A DNA stretch of 64,000 nt from Apostichopus japonicus (taxonomy: Eukaryota; Echinodermata; Holothuroidea; Aspidochirotida; Stichopodidae). A model generated the notes under the pieces. That model made no database searches. It worked only from the letters and a program-made list of their open reading frames with translations, and was not told where the DNA came from. A program made the position numbers and the translations under genes. Position 1 is the first letter of the stretch. Each line of letters opens with the position of its first letter. This document shows, one piece after another, positions 12,984-23,100 of the stretch. Location of the stretch: NCBI RefSeq assembly GCF_037975245.1, contig NC_092575.1:20169841-20233840 (forward strand), given 5' to 3'.

Positions 12984-13241
12984 TCCATGAGATTATTCAT
13001 GGAACTTTAATGCTTACTGTGATGCCGATGGTACCTGGCGAGTAGCCAGTGTTCGTGTTGTGAGAGTGAGAGGGGAGGGGTGTTGGCGGGAGGCTTGTCA
13101 GCTTTTTGTCCTAGTCAGCGAATTAAGGTGTAATTACGCTTGAATTGATATGACATTTTATGATATCATTTAACTATACAGTACTCTACAGTGCAAACGT
13201 TTTTTGCGCATGTGATGTGATATGTAAGCCATTTGGAAAAC

Positions 13242-13247
13242 AATAAA
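13242..13247 (+). promoter_or_regulatory. Candidate polyadenylation signal of the HNMT-like gene
   Basis: Canonical AATAAA 258 bases after the stop codon, followed within 5 bases by a T-rich tract. It is the first such hexamer noticed downstream of the gene. Confidence 0.5.
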
Positions 13248-13249
13248 TG

Positions 13250-13321
13250 TTTTTTGCTGGGGAGAGGGTAGTGATGGATAGGAGGCACGTGCTCCCATGT
13301 CCCAGCCTAGCTACGGCCCTG
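13250..13321 (-). mobile_element. hAT-like element terminus (fragment)
   Basis: Ends ctagctacggccctg, which reads CAGGGCCGTAGCTAG on the - strand, like the CAG-type termini of the other hAT-like elements in the window. The right flank is TATATATA. No matching left end with the same 8-mer was found, so only one end is supported. Confidence 0.4.
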
Positions 13322-13441
13322 TATATATAGTAATAGTAGTAATAAGTAATAGACAGTCTTTGATGTACGGATAGGTACACATCTACTAGGTATCCCATGT
13401 CTACTCTATTTTTAATAAACTCCCATATTGAAATATGTTAA

Positions 13442-14585
13442 AGGAGAAATAAACCCTAGCTTTTTTGCATTCATTCTTAAGTTTTGACAAATGGTCTTTC
13501 CAGTAAAAGCAATAGAAAAGCATAAAAATCCATTCTCTGAGATGAAAAACACGATTTGAATGTAGTTCATGTGTCGCGCCATATTGTTTGAATTGAGCCA
13601 GTTCCCGGATGTACCGTAACGAAAGCGAGTCACTTGGTGTATTTCAAGAAAAAAATAGTTGCCAATCCCTAAAATAAATAGAATTGTACTTTCAACAATA
13701 GTAATGAATAAAATATCGATCAAAAAATATCTTTTGTCTTTATTGATCTGTAAAAAATGCTTAAAGCGTGCGTAAAATTTATTATTGTAACGAGCATCAG
13801 TGGAAATATAAATTTTGTGATCTTTTCAATGATTTGATTTTACTGTGTTTAGATTGCTTTCACCACATACTCAGTCCTAGCGATAGCGTTACTTACATCC
13901 AACATTGCATTCCAAAAGTTAAATCAGTTACTGTCGAGCAAGTTTCTTGAAAAAAAAGGAAAATTGAAGCCTTTGGATTGGAATCGTTTCTTTTCGAACT
14001 AGAATATTCAGAGGAAGAACTGAGACATCGAGAGGAAGAGTTGTGCAAAGAATCACAGTCCACGACTGTTGGTGATGTCGGCTCGAATTCCGCGGGCCAC
14101 TGCAAATAAAGGTGTCTGTGTGCGCTCTGTTCGCCATTGGAAAGCGAGAATGAGATATTGTTCAGCCACCTCAGTGAAAGTTCCCTCCTAAATTTCCGGA
14201 TATTTTATTCCATCTGGAATAACGAAATTTCTTTTTCTTTTTTCCTTTTCCTGCTCCCTCTTCGGTTAACACAACCAAAGGCTTGGCATTCAGGCATTTT
14301 TACCGGCGAAATAAGCTAAGCGAGATGCTAGAACATAGTGTGAATAGACTCGTATACAAAGCTTCATTGTTTTGCAGTTACGAAGTGACTCGCTTACGTC
14401 ACTTTTGAAGCGCCCTCAATCCTCAAAATAACAAAATGGCCGTGGTTCAAATATGTAAAAAAAATAATTGGGAAATTCGCGTAAAATTCTGGGAAACTTG
14501 ATTTTGCTTAGTTATTATACGAATGGAATTATAAAATTATCCCCTACCGCATGTACACTGCAAAAACCCAGAGTTTATTTCTCCT
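13442..14585. mobile_element. TTAA-flanked DNA transposon remnant (Kolobok- or piggyBac-type target site)
   Basis: TTAA flanks both ends (13438-13441 and 14586-14589). Terminal inverted repeats are AGGAGAAATAAACCCTAG at the left and AGGAGAAATAAACTCTGGG read inward from the right, continuing into T-rich then GC sequence. Length 1144 bp. A coding remnant lies at about 13965-14107 in one frame: EAFGLESFLFELEYSEEEL, then an acidic/Arg-rich stretch and HCK before a stop. It reminds me of an N-terminal motif common in P2X7-intracellular-like proteins carried by invertebrate repeats, but that is recollection, not a search. Near the right end is caaaatggccgtggttc. Superfamily is undecided because several share TTAA targets. 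Confidence 0.68.
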
Positions 14586-14589
14586 TTAA

Positions 14590-15444
14590 TATTAAAGACG
14601 ACAATCAATTTCGATATGACGCACAGAATTTTGACTAAACTTGTAAATCACTGAATCAAAAGGCTTCATTCAAAGAGGTCTTTTCTTTCCTTAGTATGTA
14701 TAATCATATATCATGACTATATTATATTTCTTTTGCCAATTTGCTTTGTATTTCCCGCCCCCTCCCCTGTCGTCCAATCTCCGCCCTCCAGATTTAGGGG
14801 AACATTTACACACCAAATTGTCCACACCCTCGCTTGGAACTATTCATAGCAAATGTTCTCTTATGTGAAGGAGATATGCGGAAGGGTTGTGTATCCAACG
14901 CGAGTGATGTTAGAGCTCCATGGAAAGGGGTAACTAAGAGGGTTTCTTTCACACCAAGGATTTTACTTCTCAACTCGTTGTTTTCAGTTTCTCTCATCCA
15001 TGGAAATAAATATAAGATGTTACTTTTCTGAATGTGTTAGTGAAACACAAAGACTTAAATTGTGCGTGCCTGCTTAATTTAAGGCCTCTCGCGTTACAGG
15101 TGTCGTACCACAATTAATTGATAAATTGACATACACACTAAATTACTCAGTTGCCAAGTCCGCTAGAGAATAGGAAGAACTTCAACTGGCATGTCCTATC
15201 AACCATATGATATGGATAGATCAAGAGTTAGAAGAGTGCTCCCCAACCTATCTGACAGTTCTTACTGCGAAACGTTCTTGTTTCCTGGATCCAAGCTAGA
15301 CTCTGCTGAGTCTGCTCAGCGACGCGAATGAATCTCCCTACATAAAAATAGAAAAATGCTACGGCTGGTATATTTTCCTCCCCTTTCTACATACGCTTCA
15401 CAGACTCTGGACAGACGAATAGCATTAGTCACACACGTCTTATC
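14590..15444. other. Intergenic, nothing recognised
   Basis: No coding similarity, repeat unit or RNA gene was recognised between the two TTAA-flanked elements. Confidence 0.4.
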
Positions 15445-16163
15445 TTAAAGGGTGTGAAGACTCGCGCACAAGGAACGTCTCATGCCGGTTATCTGACCTA
15501 GTTTCGACTGAGGTGTAAGAGAATTGTTACACACCACTATCGATCCAAGAAATACACACATAGCTTGCTACCGTCGGTAATTAGACACTGGTGTACAGTC
15601 AATACATACAGCTACGGTCAATACCCACAACACAGTGTACATAGCAGCGATGGACATCTCTGAAGATAACCAAGTATCACGTTTCATTACTGTCTGCATT
15701 TTGTAGCTGTAGCACCCCTAATATTTCCCAATAGTAGTGTCTATAGTTTTGTCCCCCTGTATAATATACCCTTCCCCTTCACTTTTATTTTTTCCATTTC
15801 CCTTTTAACTATTTGTGGTATTTTCTGGTAACACTCACACCTGCTAGAAAGACCACTAAGTCTCTGTGTGGTCTGGTTCCACATTAAGGTTACTCCAAGG
15901 TTACGCTAAATCTAGTGACCACTTATCTGTCATTCCCTACATTAAAAGACCAGGCCTTGCCTTATTTCTCCCTTAAGTGTAGTAAGTATGTTCACACTCT
16001 TTGGAATCTCTGGTGGAGTAAGTTAAAGATGTGGGAAGACAGTTTGTCTACTTCCTGGAGTATTGGTAGCCAGTCTAAGTAAAATCTTGTCTGGTAGGGT
16101 GGGATAACAACCTTCCCTTTGTTCAAAGAATGGCTTAAAACAGCTAAGTTTGCAAGCGACTCT

Positions 16164-16255
16164 ACCATTCACCAAGACACTCCAAGCTGCCATGCACCTG
16201 GCTGTACCAAACTGTTCCAGTTCATTAGAAATTAATTTCATTAATTTCTACACAG
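16164..16255 (+). repeat. 92-bp direct repeat inside the LTR, first copy
   Basis: Identical by eye to 17864-17955 and duplicated again in the 3' LTR (25297-25388 and 26997-27088). This copy is followed immediately by GTAAGAG, a strong splice-donor consensus. The unit ends in a pyrimidine-rich run plus CACAG, an acceptor-like sequence. Confidence 0.9.
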
Positions 16256-17863
16256 GTAAGAGTTCATCTTTTGACTTTGCCCCAGACCCCTCAGTAGCTT
16301 GTTCATTTTCATTGTGCATACATAGTGTATTTTACTTGCAAATGTATTCATGTTAGTTCTGTGCTGGCAATGTGCACACAGAATATAGTAGCAGCCCTCA
16401 TTAAGTGTAATTGTGTTGTATTTACCATTTACTACATTTATCCTGTGATGGCTACATGCACACAGACTGTAATTATTATGTTGTTCCTGTGATGGCTACA
16501 TGCACACAGACTTAAGTTATTAATTAAACGTTTGTACCTGTAATGGCTATAGAGAGTCTACAGGTGAGATCATTATTATTGTTATCCGTTGTTTTATAGT
16601 ATGTTTATAAGGTTGATTATGGCACTTATAATGCCCTCAACCTTTGCCATCTTGTGTATTGTTATGATCTAACCTACATTTAGTTAATGTAAGAGTATTG
16701 AAAGTACTTAGGTTATTTGGTCTAGCGAGAACCCACATTTGGATATTTATTTAGTTATTATGTACTCTTGCGATACGTCTAGCATTACCCGTTACTGTAA
16801 TGTACTCATGTTCTTATTTAGTTGTACTTGGTTTCCGCTATTTGAGCTATGTTTAGATCCCATGATGCAATGCTACACTTTTACTAGTTGCCATGGTGAT
16901 AGGAATAGTTGAACTTCTGTTAACCGTTATATTGAATCAATCGTTGTATCAATATGTTAGTAGGCATATTGACTATTTTGTGAACCGAGACACTATTGTA
17001 GTTTTGTTGTTGTTTATCAGAGATTAGAGTATTAGCATGTATTTAGCCCTGTGAGTCACCCTTCACTGGTACAGACTCCATCTGACCAGATATTTACAGC
17101 AGATAAGCTAGGTGACATAGTCTCCGTTTTATAGCCTGCTCTTAGTCCCAGGGGACGCTTAGGTACCTGCAGCCTAACAAAGGTGTCAGTTGCCATGGCA
17201 ACCTGTGGTCTAAGTTAGTAAGAGGTGCATGGGTTGAAGTACATAGTTAGTATACTACTGTTGTTGCTATTATTACTAGCTGAGGGATTTCCCCGGTAGT
17301 ACATTATTTATACTTGCAGACTTCACGTAAGTCATAGAGGTTGTAATGATTTTAGAGTTAATCACTCGCCTCTATTTGGATATTGTTCGTAGTGGAATTA
17401 GAGCAACCAGCTTCTAGTTATATATATTTGTTAACCTACGACATTCCTAGTTTTTACTGCTATGCCATATAGGGATAGACAGTTTCACTTATTTATGGAG
17501 CACTGTGTTATTGCTGTATGAGTAACATAGGCAAGTAGTTGTATGCTTAGCAACCAGTTGTGTATTAGTGTCTAGGTCTCGGAAGGTTCACTTTATTTTA
17601 ATACTTTACAGTTTACTTGTTGTCATGCCGACCAGGCATGATGAGTGCACCATATATGTCACTCTTTATTAGGTGATCAGGTTGACATTTGCTTATACTA
17701 TTTCATTATTGTTGTGTCACCCTTACTGATTATCTTTGTTGTATATTACCGCATATTTTCATACTTATTTTAATTGCTTAGTAATTGTTTGTTTACTGTG
17801 GGAGACCGTTAATCCCCTTGCCCTTTGTTTAGTTTATTTTTATTGTGTTGGCAATGCATGGTG

Positions 17864-17955
17864 ACCATTCACCAAGACACTCCAAGCTGCCATGCACCTG
17901 GCTGTACCAAACTGTTCCAGTTCATTAGAAATTAATTTCATTAATTTCTACACAG
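17864..17955 (+). repeat. 92-bp direct repeat inside the LTR, second copy
   Basis: Second copy of the unit at 16164-16255, 1608 bases further on. It ends in CACAG followed by CTTTTATAC, so here the junction looks like a splice acceptor rather than a donor. Confidence 0.9.
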
Positions 17956-18523
17956 CTTTTATACATGTAGAACTTTGATGTAGTCTCACCTATCGAGAGA
18001 CCGAAATTATAGATGTCCTTGTAGGTTATCTTAGACGCCGGAACCCCCACTCCTGGTCCGGGTAACCAAGGACGCATGATGCACCCCCACCAATAGACGT
18101 TATTCGTGGACTGAGGGACCAACCATTAGACTATAATATACTAGACAAGATTGAGGGGCCAACCATTATGCAGTAATACATACTAGACGAGATGAGCGAC
18201 TCCCGAGTTATTAGTTTAGTAGGCCATTAGAGTGTTAGGCCATGTTGAATGTCATGTTTTAATCATGTTTTAACTTTATTTTGTATTTTATATATTTTCA
18301 TTTTGCATATCGTAATTTCTCTTTTATCGTATGGTGAATACATATTTACCCTGCGGATTACGATAGATTATTGCGTTTGTCCTCATTTTAATATACTGTG
18401 TCATTATATCTTCTCAAAGGCAGGCGACTCATCACAGATTTGAACCCCGCTTCCCTTGATCTCATGTATCTTGTGGTTGCGTAACCAGCACATATTTAGT
18501 CCAAAAGCTAAGTGCTACAAAAA

Positions 18524-18541
18524 TGGCGCCCGATATGGGAC
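18524..18541 (+). promoter_or_regulatory. Primer-binding site, tRNA-Lys-like
   Basis: TGGCGCCCGATATGGGAC starts 4 bases after the 5' LTR. It begins with TGG, complementary to the CCA end of a tRNA, and agrees with the tRNA-Lys-type primer site used by several retroviruses at TGGCGCCCGA and GGGAC. The middle bases differ, so the exact isoacceptor is uncertain. Confidence 0.85.
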
Positions 18542-19008
18542 TTGTGATTAGTTAATTTTTGAAATTAACGACTTAATGAGTCCTACCGATTTTGAAGATA
18601 TGACATGTATATTGATTTGAAAAGTTGTTGTTTGACATTATATTTTGTATAGTATTATGCCATGTGTATGTATGATGTCATTGATTGAGTTGTTGTTTGG
18701 TCGGGTAGACTTGACTGATGAACTCATGCTATTGTGATTTTACTTAATGATCTCTGGTATTTTTTGTTCTGCACAGGTGTGTGACGCTGGGGTTCTGGTG
18801 ATTAGTAGTAGCTGCAAACCGCCAAGAGTAAGGCAGGGGAAAGCAAGGTTGCTAAAATTCGTACCAGGTACCAGGTCAAAAGCAGGTATTCCACCAGAGA
18901 TTGGACAGGAAGTTGTGACCCTGCCCGTATTAAGTAGGAATAGTATTAGTTTTCAGTTAGGCCTATCAGCCCCGATTTTTCTCATTTCTTTTACCATTAA
19001 GTTTAGAT

Positions 19009-20199
19009 ATGTCTGTTCCAGGAGGCGCAACTGCTGAAGGTGGTGACTTCGATGCGGAACTCCAGGACCTGCTGTCAAGGTACAACAAATCCCTGGGGGA
19101 TCTGAAGGAGGAGTCACCTCAAGCAGGTGCGATGGGCCCCGCTGGTGTGCCAGACAAGGTAAGGCGTCAGGTAGTGGAGCACATCCACACTGTTAAAGGT
19201 GCGGGTGAAGGTCACCACTACCGACGGTTGAGGACTTTTTCGGGGAGGGTCCCTGTACCCCCAGGTGAGCTGCCCTTCGATGTTTGGCACCAACATGCTG
19301 ACCAGATGGTGGAGGAAGCCCCCCTTACAGAGGAGGATAAACGGTCCCGTCTGGCGGAATGTCTCATGCCCCCAGCTCTCACATTTTACCGGAAGGCAGT
19401 CAAGGAGTTGGGACCTGGGACGACAGCAAGCGAGCTGCTGGACCAACTAACCCAGGCCTTTGGCGTTGCCTGTGACGGAGATGACCTTTTCACCCTCTTC
19501 CGGGAAACATACCAGGAGAATGGGGAGAAGCCGTCGGCCTATCTGACTAGGCTGGAGGGGCGCTTAGACCAGGCCCTCCAGTTCGGGGACATAGACCCGG
19601 CGGATGCAGATAGACACCGCCTCAACCAGTTCATTCGTGGATGTATATTTGACAATGGGCTGGTGGGGGCCCTGCAGCTCCGACAGCGTAAACTGAAGCC
19701 TCCTGGTCTGTTAGAGTTGCTTCAGGAAGTTCGGGTGGAGGAGGGGGCAGAGGCCGCAAGGTCCGTGAGGCGCCAGCAGAGCAAGCCTACGAAGAGGGTC
19801 CAGGCCTGCAGAGTGACGGCCCCAGACGAGTCAAATCGGAAGATAGAAGAGGAGCTCACCAACTTGAAGGCCCAGCTGGCTGCCATACAAGCCCCTCCTC
19901 CACCGACGGACACCCCTGTTGTGACAACCCCCGAGACTGCCCACTTAGTCGCTGAGCTGGAGAGACTTAGGAAGGAACTCTCCCAGCTAAAGAACAACTC
20001 ACTAGGTAGGTCACCTAAACCCCCCTTTAAGGGCAAAATAATTTGTTACAGGTGTGGAGAGCCGGGACACATGGTGAGAGAATGCCAGAGACCCCCCAAT
20101 GCAGAACTGGTGCAGCGAAGGCTTCTCGAGAGATCGCAACGACCCTCGGGAAACGAGGTAGGGCGTCACCACAGGGACAACGAGGCGCCCCGTCGGTAA
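19009..20199 (+). CDS. gag: Gag polyprotein (capsid and nucleocapsid), Ty3/gypsy
   Basis: 396 aa structural polyprotein that would assemble the retrotransposon particle and bind its RNA. It holds a retrotransposon-gag-like capsid region (about 95-255, including the conserved-looking YQENGEKPSAYLTRLEGRL) and coiled-coil-prone segments around 277-294 and 312-330 (heptads in LVAELERLRKELSQLK). One CCHC zinc knuckle CYRCGEPGHMVREC has C346, C349, H354 and C359. Start chosen at the first in-frame ATG. A 96-codon frame at 18747-19037 in another phase overlaps this start and could be a leader uORF. The last codons contain the frameshift heptamer, and the stop lies 43 bases after it. GC content and codon use are clearly higher in GC than the host flanks. 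Confidence 0.93.
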   Translation: MSVPGGATAEGGDFDAELQDLLSRYNKSLGDLKEESPQAGAMGPAGVPDKVRRQVVEHIHTVKGAGEGHHYRRLRTFSGRVPVPPGELPFDVWHQHADQMVEEAPLTEEDKRSRLAECLMPPALTFYRKAVKELGPGTTASELLDQLTQAFGVACDGDDLFTLFRETYQENGEKPSAYLTRLEGRLDQALQFGDIDPADADRHRLNQFIRGCIFDNGLVGALQLRQRKLKPPGLLELLQEVRVEEGAEAARSVRRQQSKPTKRVQACRVTAPDESNRKIEEELTNLKAQLAAIQAPPPPTDTPVVTTPETAHLVAELERLRKELSQLKNNSLGRSPKPPFKGKIICYRCGEPGHMVRECQRPPNAELVQRRLLERSQRPSGNEVGRHHRDNEAPRR

Positions 20200-23100
20200 A
20201 TATCTTGTCCCACAGTCATAGTGGTTCGGTTAGTACTAGTGGTATCCCCACAGGGTTAGTGGGGGATGCCCCTACTACTTCAGTGTTGCTGGATGGGCAG
20301 GAGTGTGAGGCGTTACTGGACACTGGTTCACAGGTAACGTGTGTAGCAAAGTCCTTCTACGAGAGAAGGCTTCCTCACAGTAAACTCCACCCCCTAAGTG
20401 AGTTAGGACTCACAGGTGCAGGGGGGCATGTGGTCCCCTACCTGGGGTATATCAGTGTCACCATCACCCCTTCCGGAGGTGATGCAGGGACGCGGCGTAA
20501 GGTAAGAACCCTTGCGCTAATCCTTCCTGATAGCCTTTCCACAACCAAGGTACCCGTACTAATTGGAACAAACACTTCTCTGTTGCTGACCCTACTGAAG
20601 GATTGTCGCCGTAAGGGTGGACGTCGCTTTATCCGTAAGCTCAAGGTGAGTCCCAGGTGGGCTACAGCTTACAAACTTGCCGCCTCATTGAACGAGTGTG
20701 GTAAGGATGGTTGTATAGGGTCAGTAAGAGTACAGGGAGATAGAGTTGTGCCAGCGAATGGCACTATTGACATAACTTGTGGGATAAGAAATCCGTTGGG
20801 TATAGAGGTCGATGTCCTGGTAGAAGGTCATCCCTGCCTGTCAAGGGGCCTCCATGTACCCCCTTGCTTGAACAAGTTGGCGAAAGGTGGCACTTGCCCA
20901 ATCAAGCTGACGGTACAGAATCACTCCGGTAGAGAAGTGAAATTACAGGATGGTCATCTCATTGGGAAAGTTTTTCTACCCGGTAGCGTTAAGCCATTGG
21001 TACCTAATAATCAATGTAATGTTTTTACCTCAAGCCACCAGGTCAGCGCACCAAAACAATTGCCCTTCGATCTGAAAGATTCACCGATCACGACTGAGTG
21101 GAAACAGAGGTTTATTGACGTCCTGACGAGACATCAAAACGCTTTCTCCAACGATGACCTCGACATTGGGTGTACCTCGGCTGTGAAGCATCAGATTCGG
21201 CTAACAGATGACGCCCCTTTTCGACAGAAGAGCCGAAGGATTTCCCCAGCCGATTTTGAGGATACAAGGAGACACCTACAGGACCTGTTGATGAAGGGTA
21301 TCATCCGTGAGTCATCAAGTCCCTATGCTTCACCCATAGTCTTGGTAAGAAAAAAGAACAACGATATTAGACTCACTGTTGACTATCGTCTCCTTAATTC
21401 TCGTACAGTACGTGACCAGTACAACATACCGAAGATTGAGGATACATTCCATTCTCTGAGCGGAGCTGCCTGGTTCTCTTGCCTGGATCTGAAGTCTGGG
21501 TACTACCAGATAGAGATGGACGAAGCAGACAAAGCCAAAACTGCGTTCTGGTGTCCCCTAGGGTTCTACGAATTCAACCGTATGCCCCAAGGTATCTGCA
21601 ATGCCCCTGCCACTTTCCAACGGCTGATGGAGAAGTGCATGGGTGATATGGCTTTCACAGATGTGTTGGTTTATCTGGACGACTTACTTGTATTCTCACG
21701 TACGTTGGAGGAACACGTGCAGAAGTTAGACAAGGTTTTGACGCGTTTGGAGGAGTTTGGATTGAGGCTAAACCCAGACAAGTGTCAGTTCGTCCATCCT
21801 TCTGTGAAATGCCTCGGTCACGTCATCTCTGCCGGAGGTGTGCAAACAGATCCGGAGAAGATCTCTGCTGTAACCACCTGGCCGAGACCCCAGAATGTAC
21901 GAGAACTGAAGTCCTTCTTAGGTTTTTCCGGATATTATCGCCGTTTTATCCAGCACTACAGCAGGATAGCGAAGCCTCTGAATGACTTGAGCAGACTCTA
22001 CGAGCCAGTGAGGAAAGGTCGTAAAGGTAGGCCCAAGAGTCCCCAAAATCAACCCGGGCCACGCCCTAGTCCAGATACCCCATTTGGTGACAAATGGGAT
22101 CAACAGTGTCAGGAGGCATTCGAAATGTTAATTCAAAGGTTAACAACAGCCCCCACGCTGCTTTTTGCTGACTATAGTGCTCCATTTGTACTCCATACAG
22201 ACGCAAGCACCAGTGGACTCGGAGCAGCCTTATACCAGCAGAACAACGGCAGGCTACAACCAGTAGCGTATGCTAGCCGTGGGCTCTCGAAGAGTGAGGC
22301 CAACTATCCAGCCCACAAGTTAGAGTTCTTGGCCCTGAAGTGGGCTGTCACAGATAAGTTCTCAGACTATTTGTACGGTAACCATTTCACTGTTCTCACT
22401 GATAACAACCCATTGACTTATGTCTTAACCACAGCTAAGCTTGACGCTACAGGTCACCGTTGGCTGGCTGCCCTAGCCACTTTTGATTTTGACATCAAGT
22501 ACAAGCCAGGGAAGCAAAACCAGGATGCGGACGGCCTCTCTAGACGGCCCCAGGAGCCCCCTCCCGATGACGATGAGTACATTGAGTTTCAGCGACAGGC
22601 GAACTGTATGCGGGAGAAGTTCCTCAACCAGCCAATGGAGACATACGTCGAAGCAGAGGTTAACCAGCTCCACTGCAGTCCTAAGGCAGTGACAGTCCCC
22701 CACGAAGTAGTGGACGCGGTATGTCTGGGACTTCACGTGGCAAATGTGATAGAGCCTTCCGGTGTGAGCCCTGGTGACCCACAGCTGGCTCTGATAGAAT
22801 CAGTGTGTGACTCTCCGGAGGTGTTTCCAGAACAGTTTGCTGAAACCTTAGTCCTTGGTCAAGATTCACTGCCAGGCATCGAGCCAAAAGATTGGGCCCA
22901 GCACCAGGACGAGGATGAAACCATTAGGAGGGTCAAAGCTTTTGTGATCAGGGGTACTAGGCCAGACAAAACGGAGTTTGCTGACTTATCTCTGGAAGCT
23001 AAGCTACTCCTGAGGCAATGGGGTAAGTTTGTACTTCGAGAAAATATCCTCTATCGTAAGGTAGTGGACCCCCTGAGTGAAGAAGGTAAGCTGCAACTTG

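Larger units (their letters stand above)
15708..18519 (+). repeat. 5' long terminal repeat, 2812 bp
   Basis: Begins TGTAGCA and ends TGCTACA, perfect 7-bp inverted termini with the canonical TG...CA. It is offset by exactly 9133 bases from the 3' copy. It contains a 92-bp direct repeat (16164-16255 and 17864-17955), a roughly 46-bp tandem motif (tgtgatggctacatgcacac at about 16445 and 16491), and a roughly 50-bp pair (ccaaccatta) near 18118-18170. It contains no convincing coding sequence. About 2.8 kb is long for a gypsy LTR, most being a few hundred bases. Confidence 0.95.

Noticed and set aside
16023-16356. Short open frames inside the LTRs (also 17925-18443 and their 3' LTR copies)
   Set aside because: They are duplicated only because the LTR is duplicated, with no protein family features.
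18747-19037. 96-codon frame between primer-binding site and gag
   Set aside because: No recognisable domain; it overlaps the gag start in another frame and is more likely a leader uORF or chance.
20092-20097. CCCCCC run in gag as an alternative slippery site
   Set aside because: The heptamer A CCC CCC does not follow the X XXY YYZ rule, and no stem lies at the right distance; the G GGA AAC at 20148 fits much better.
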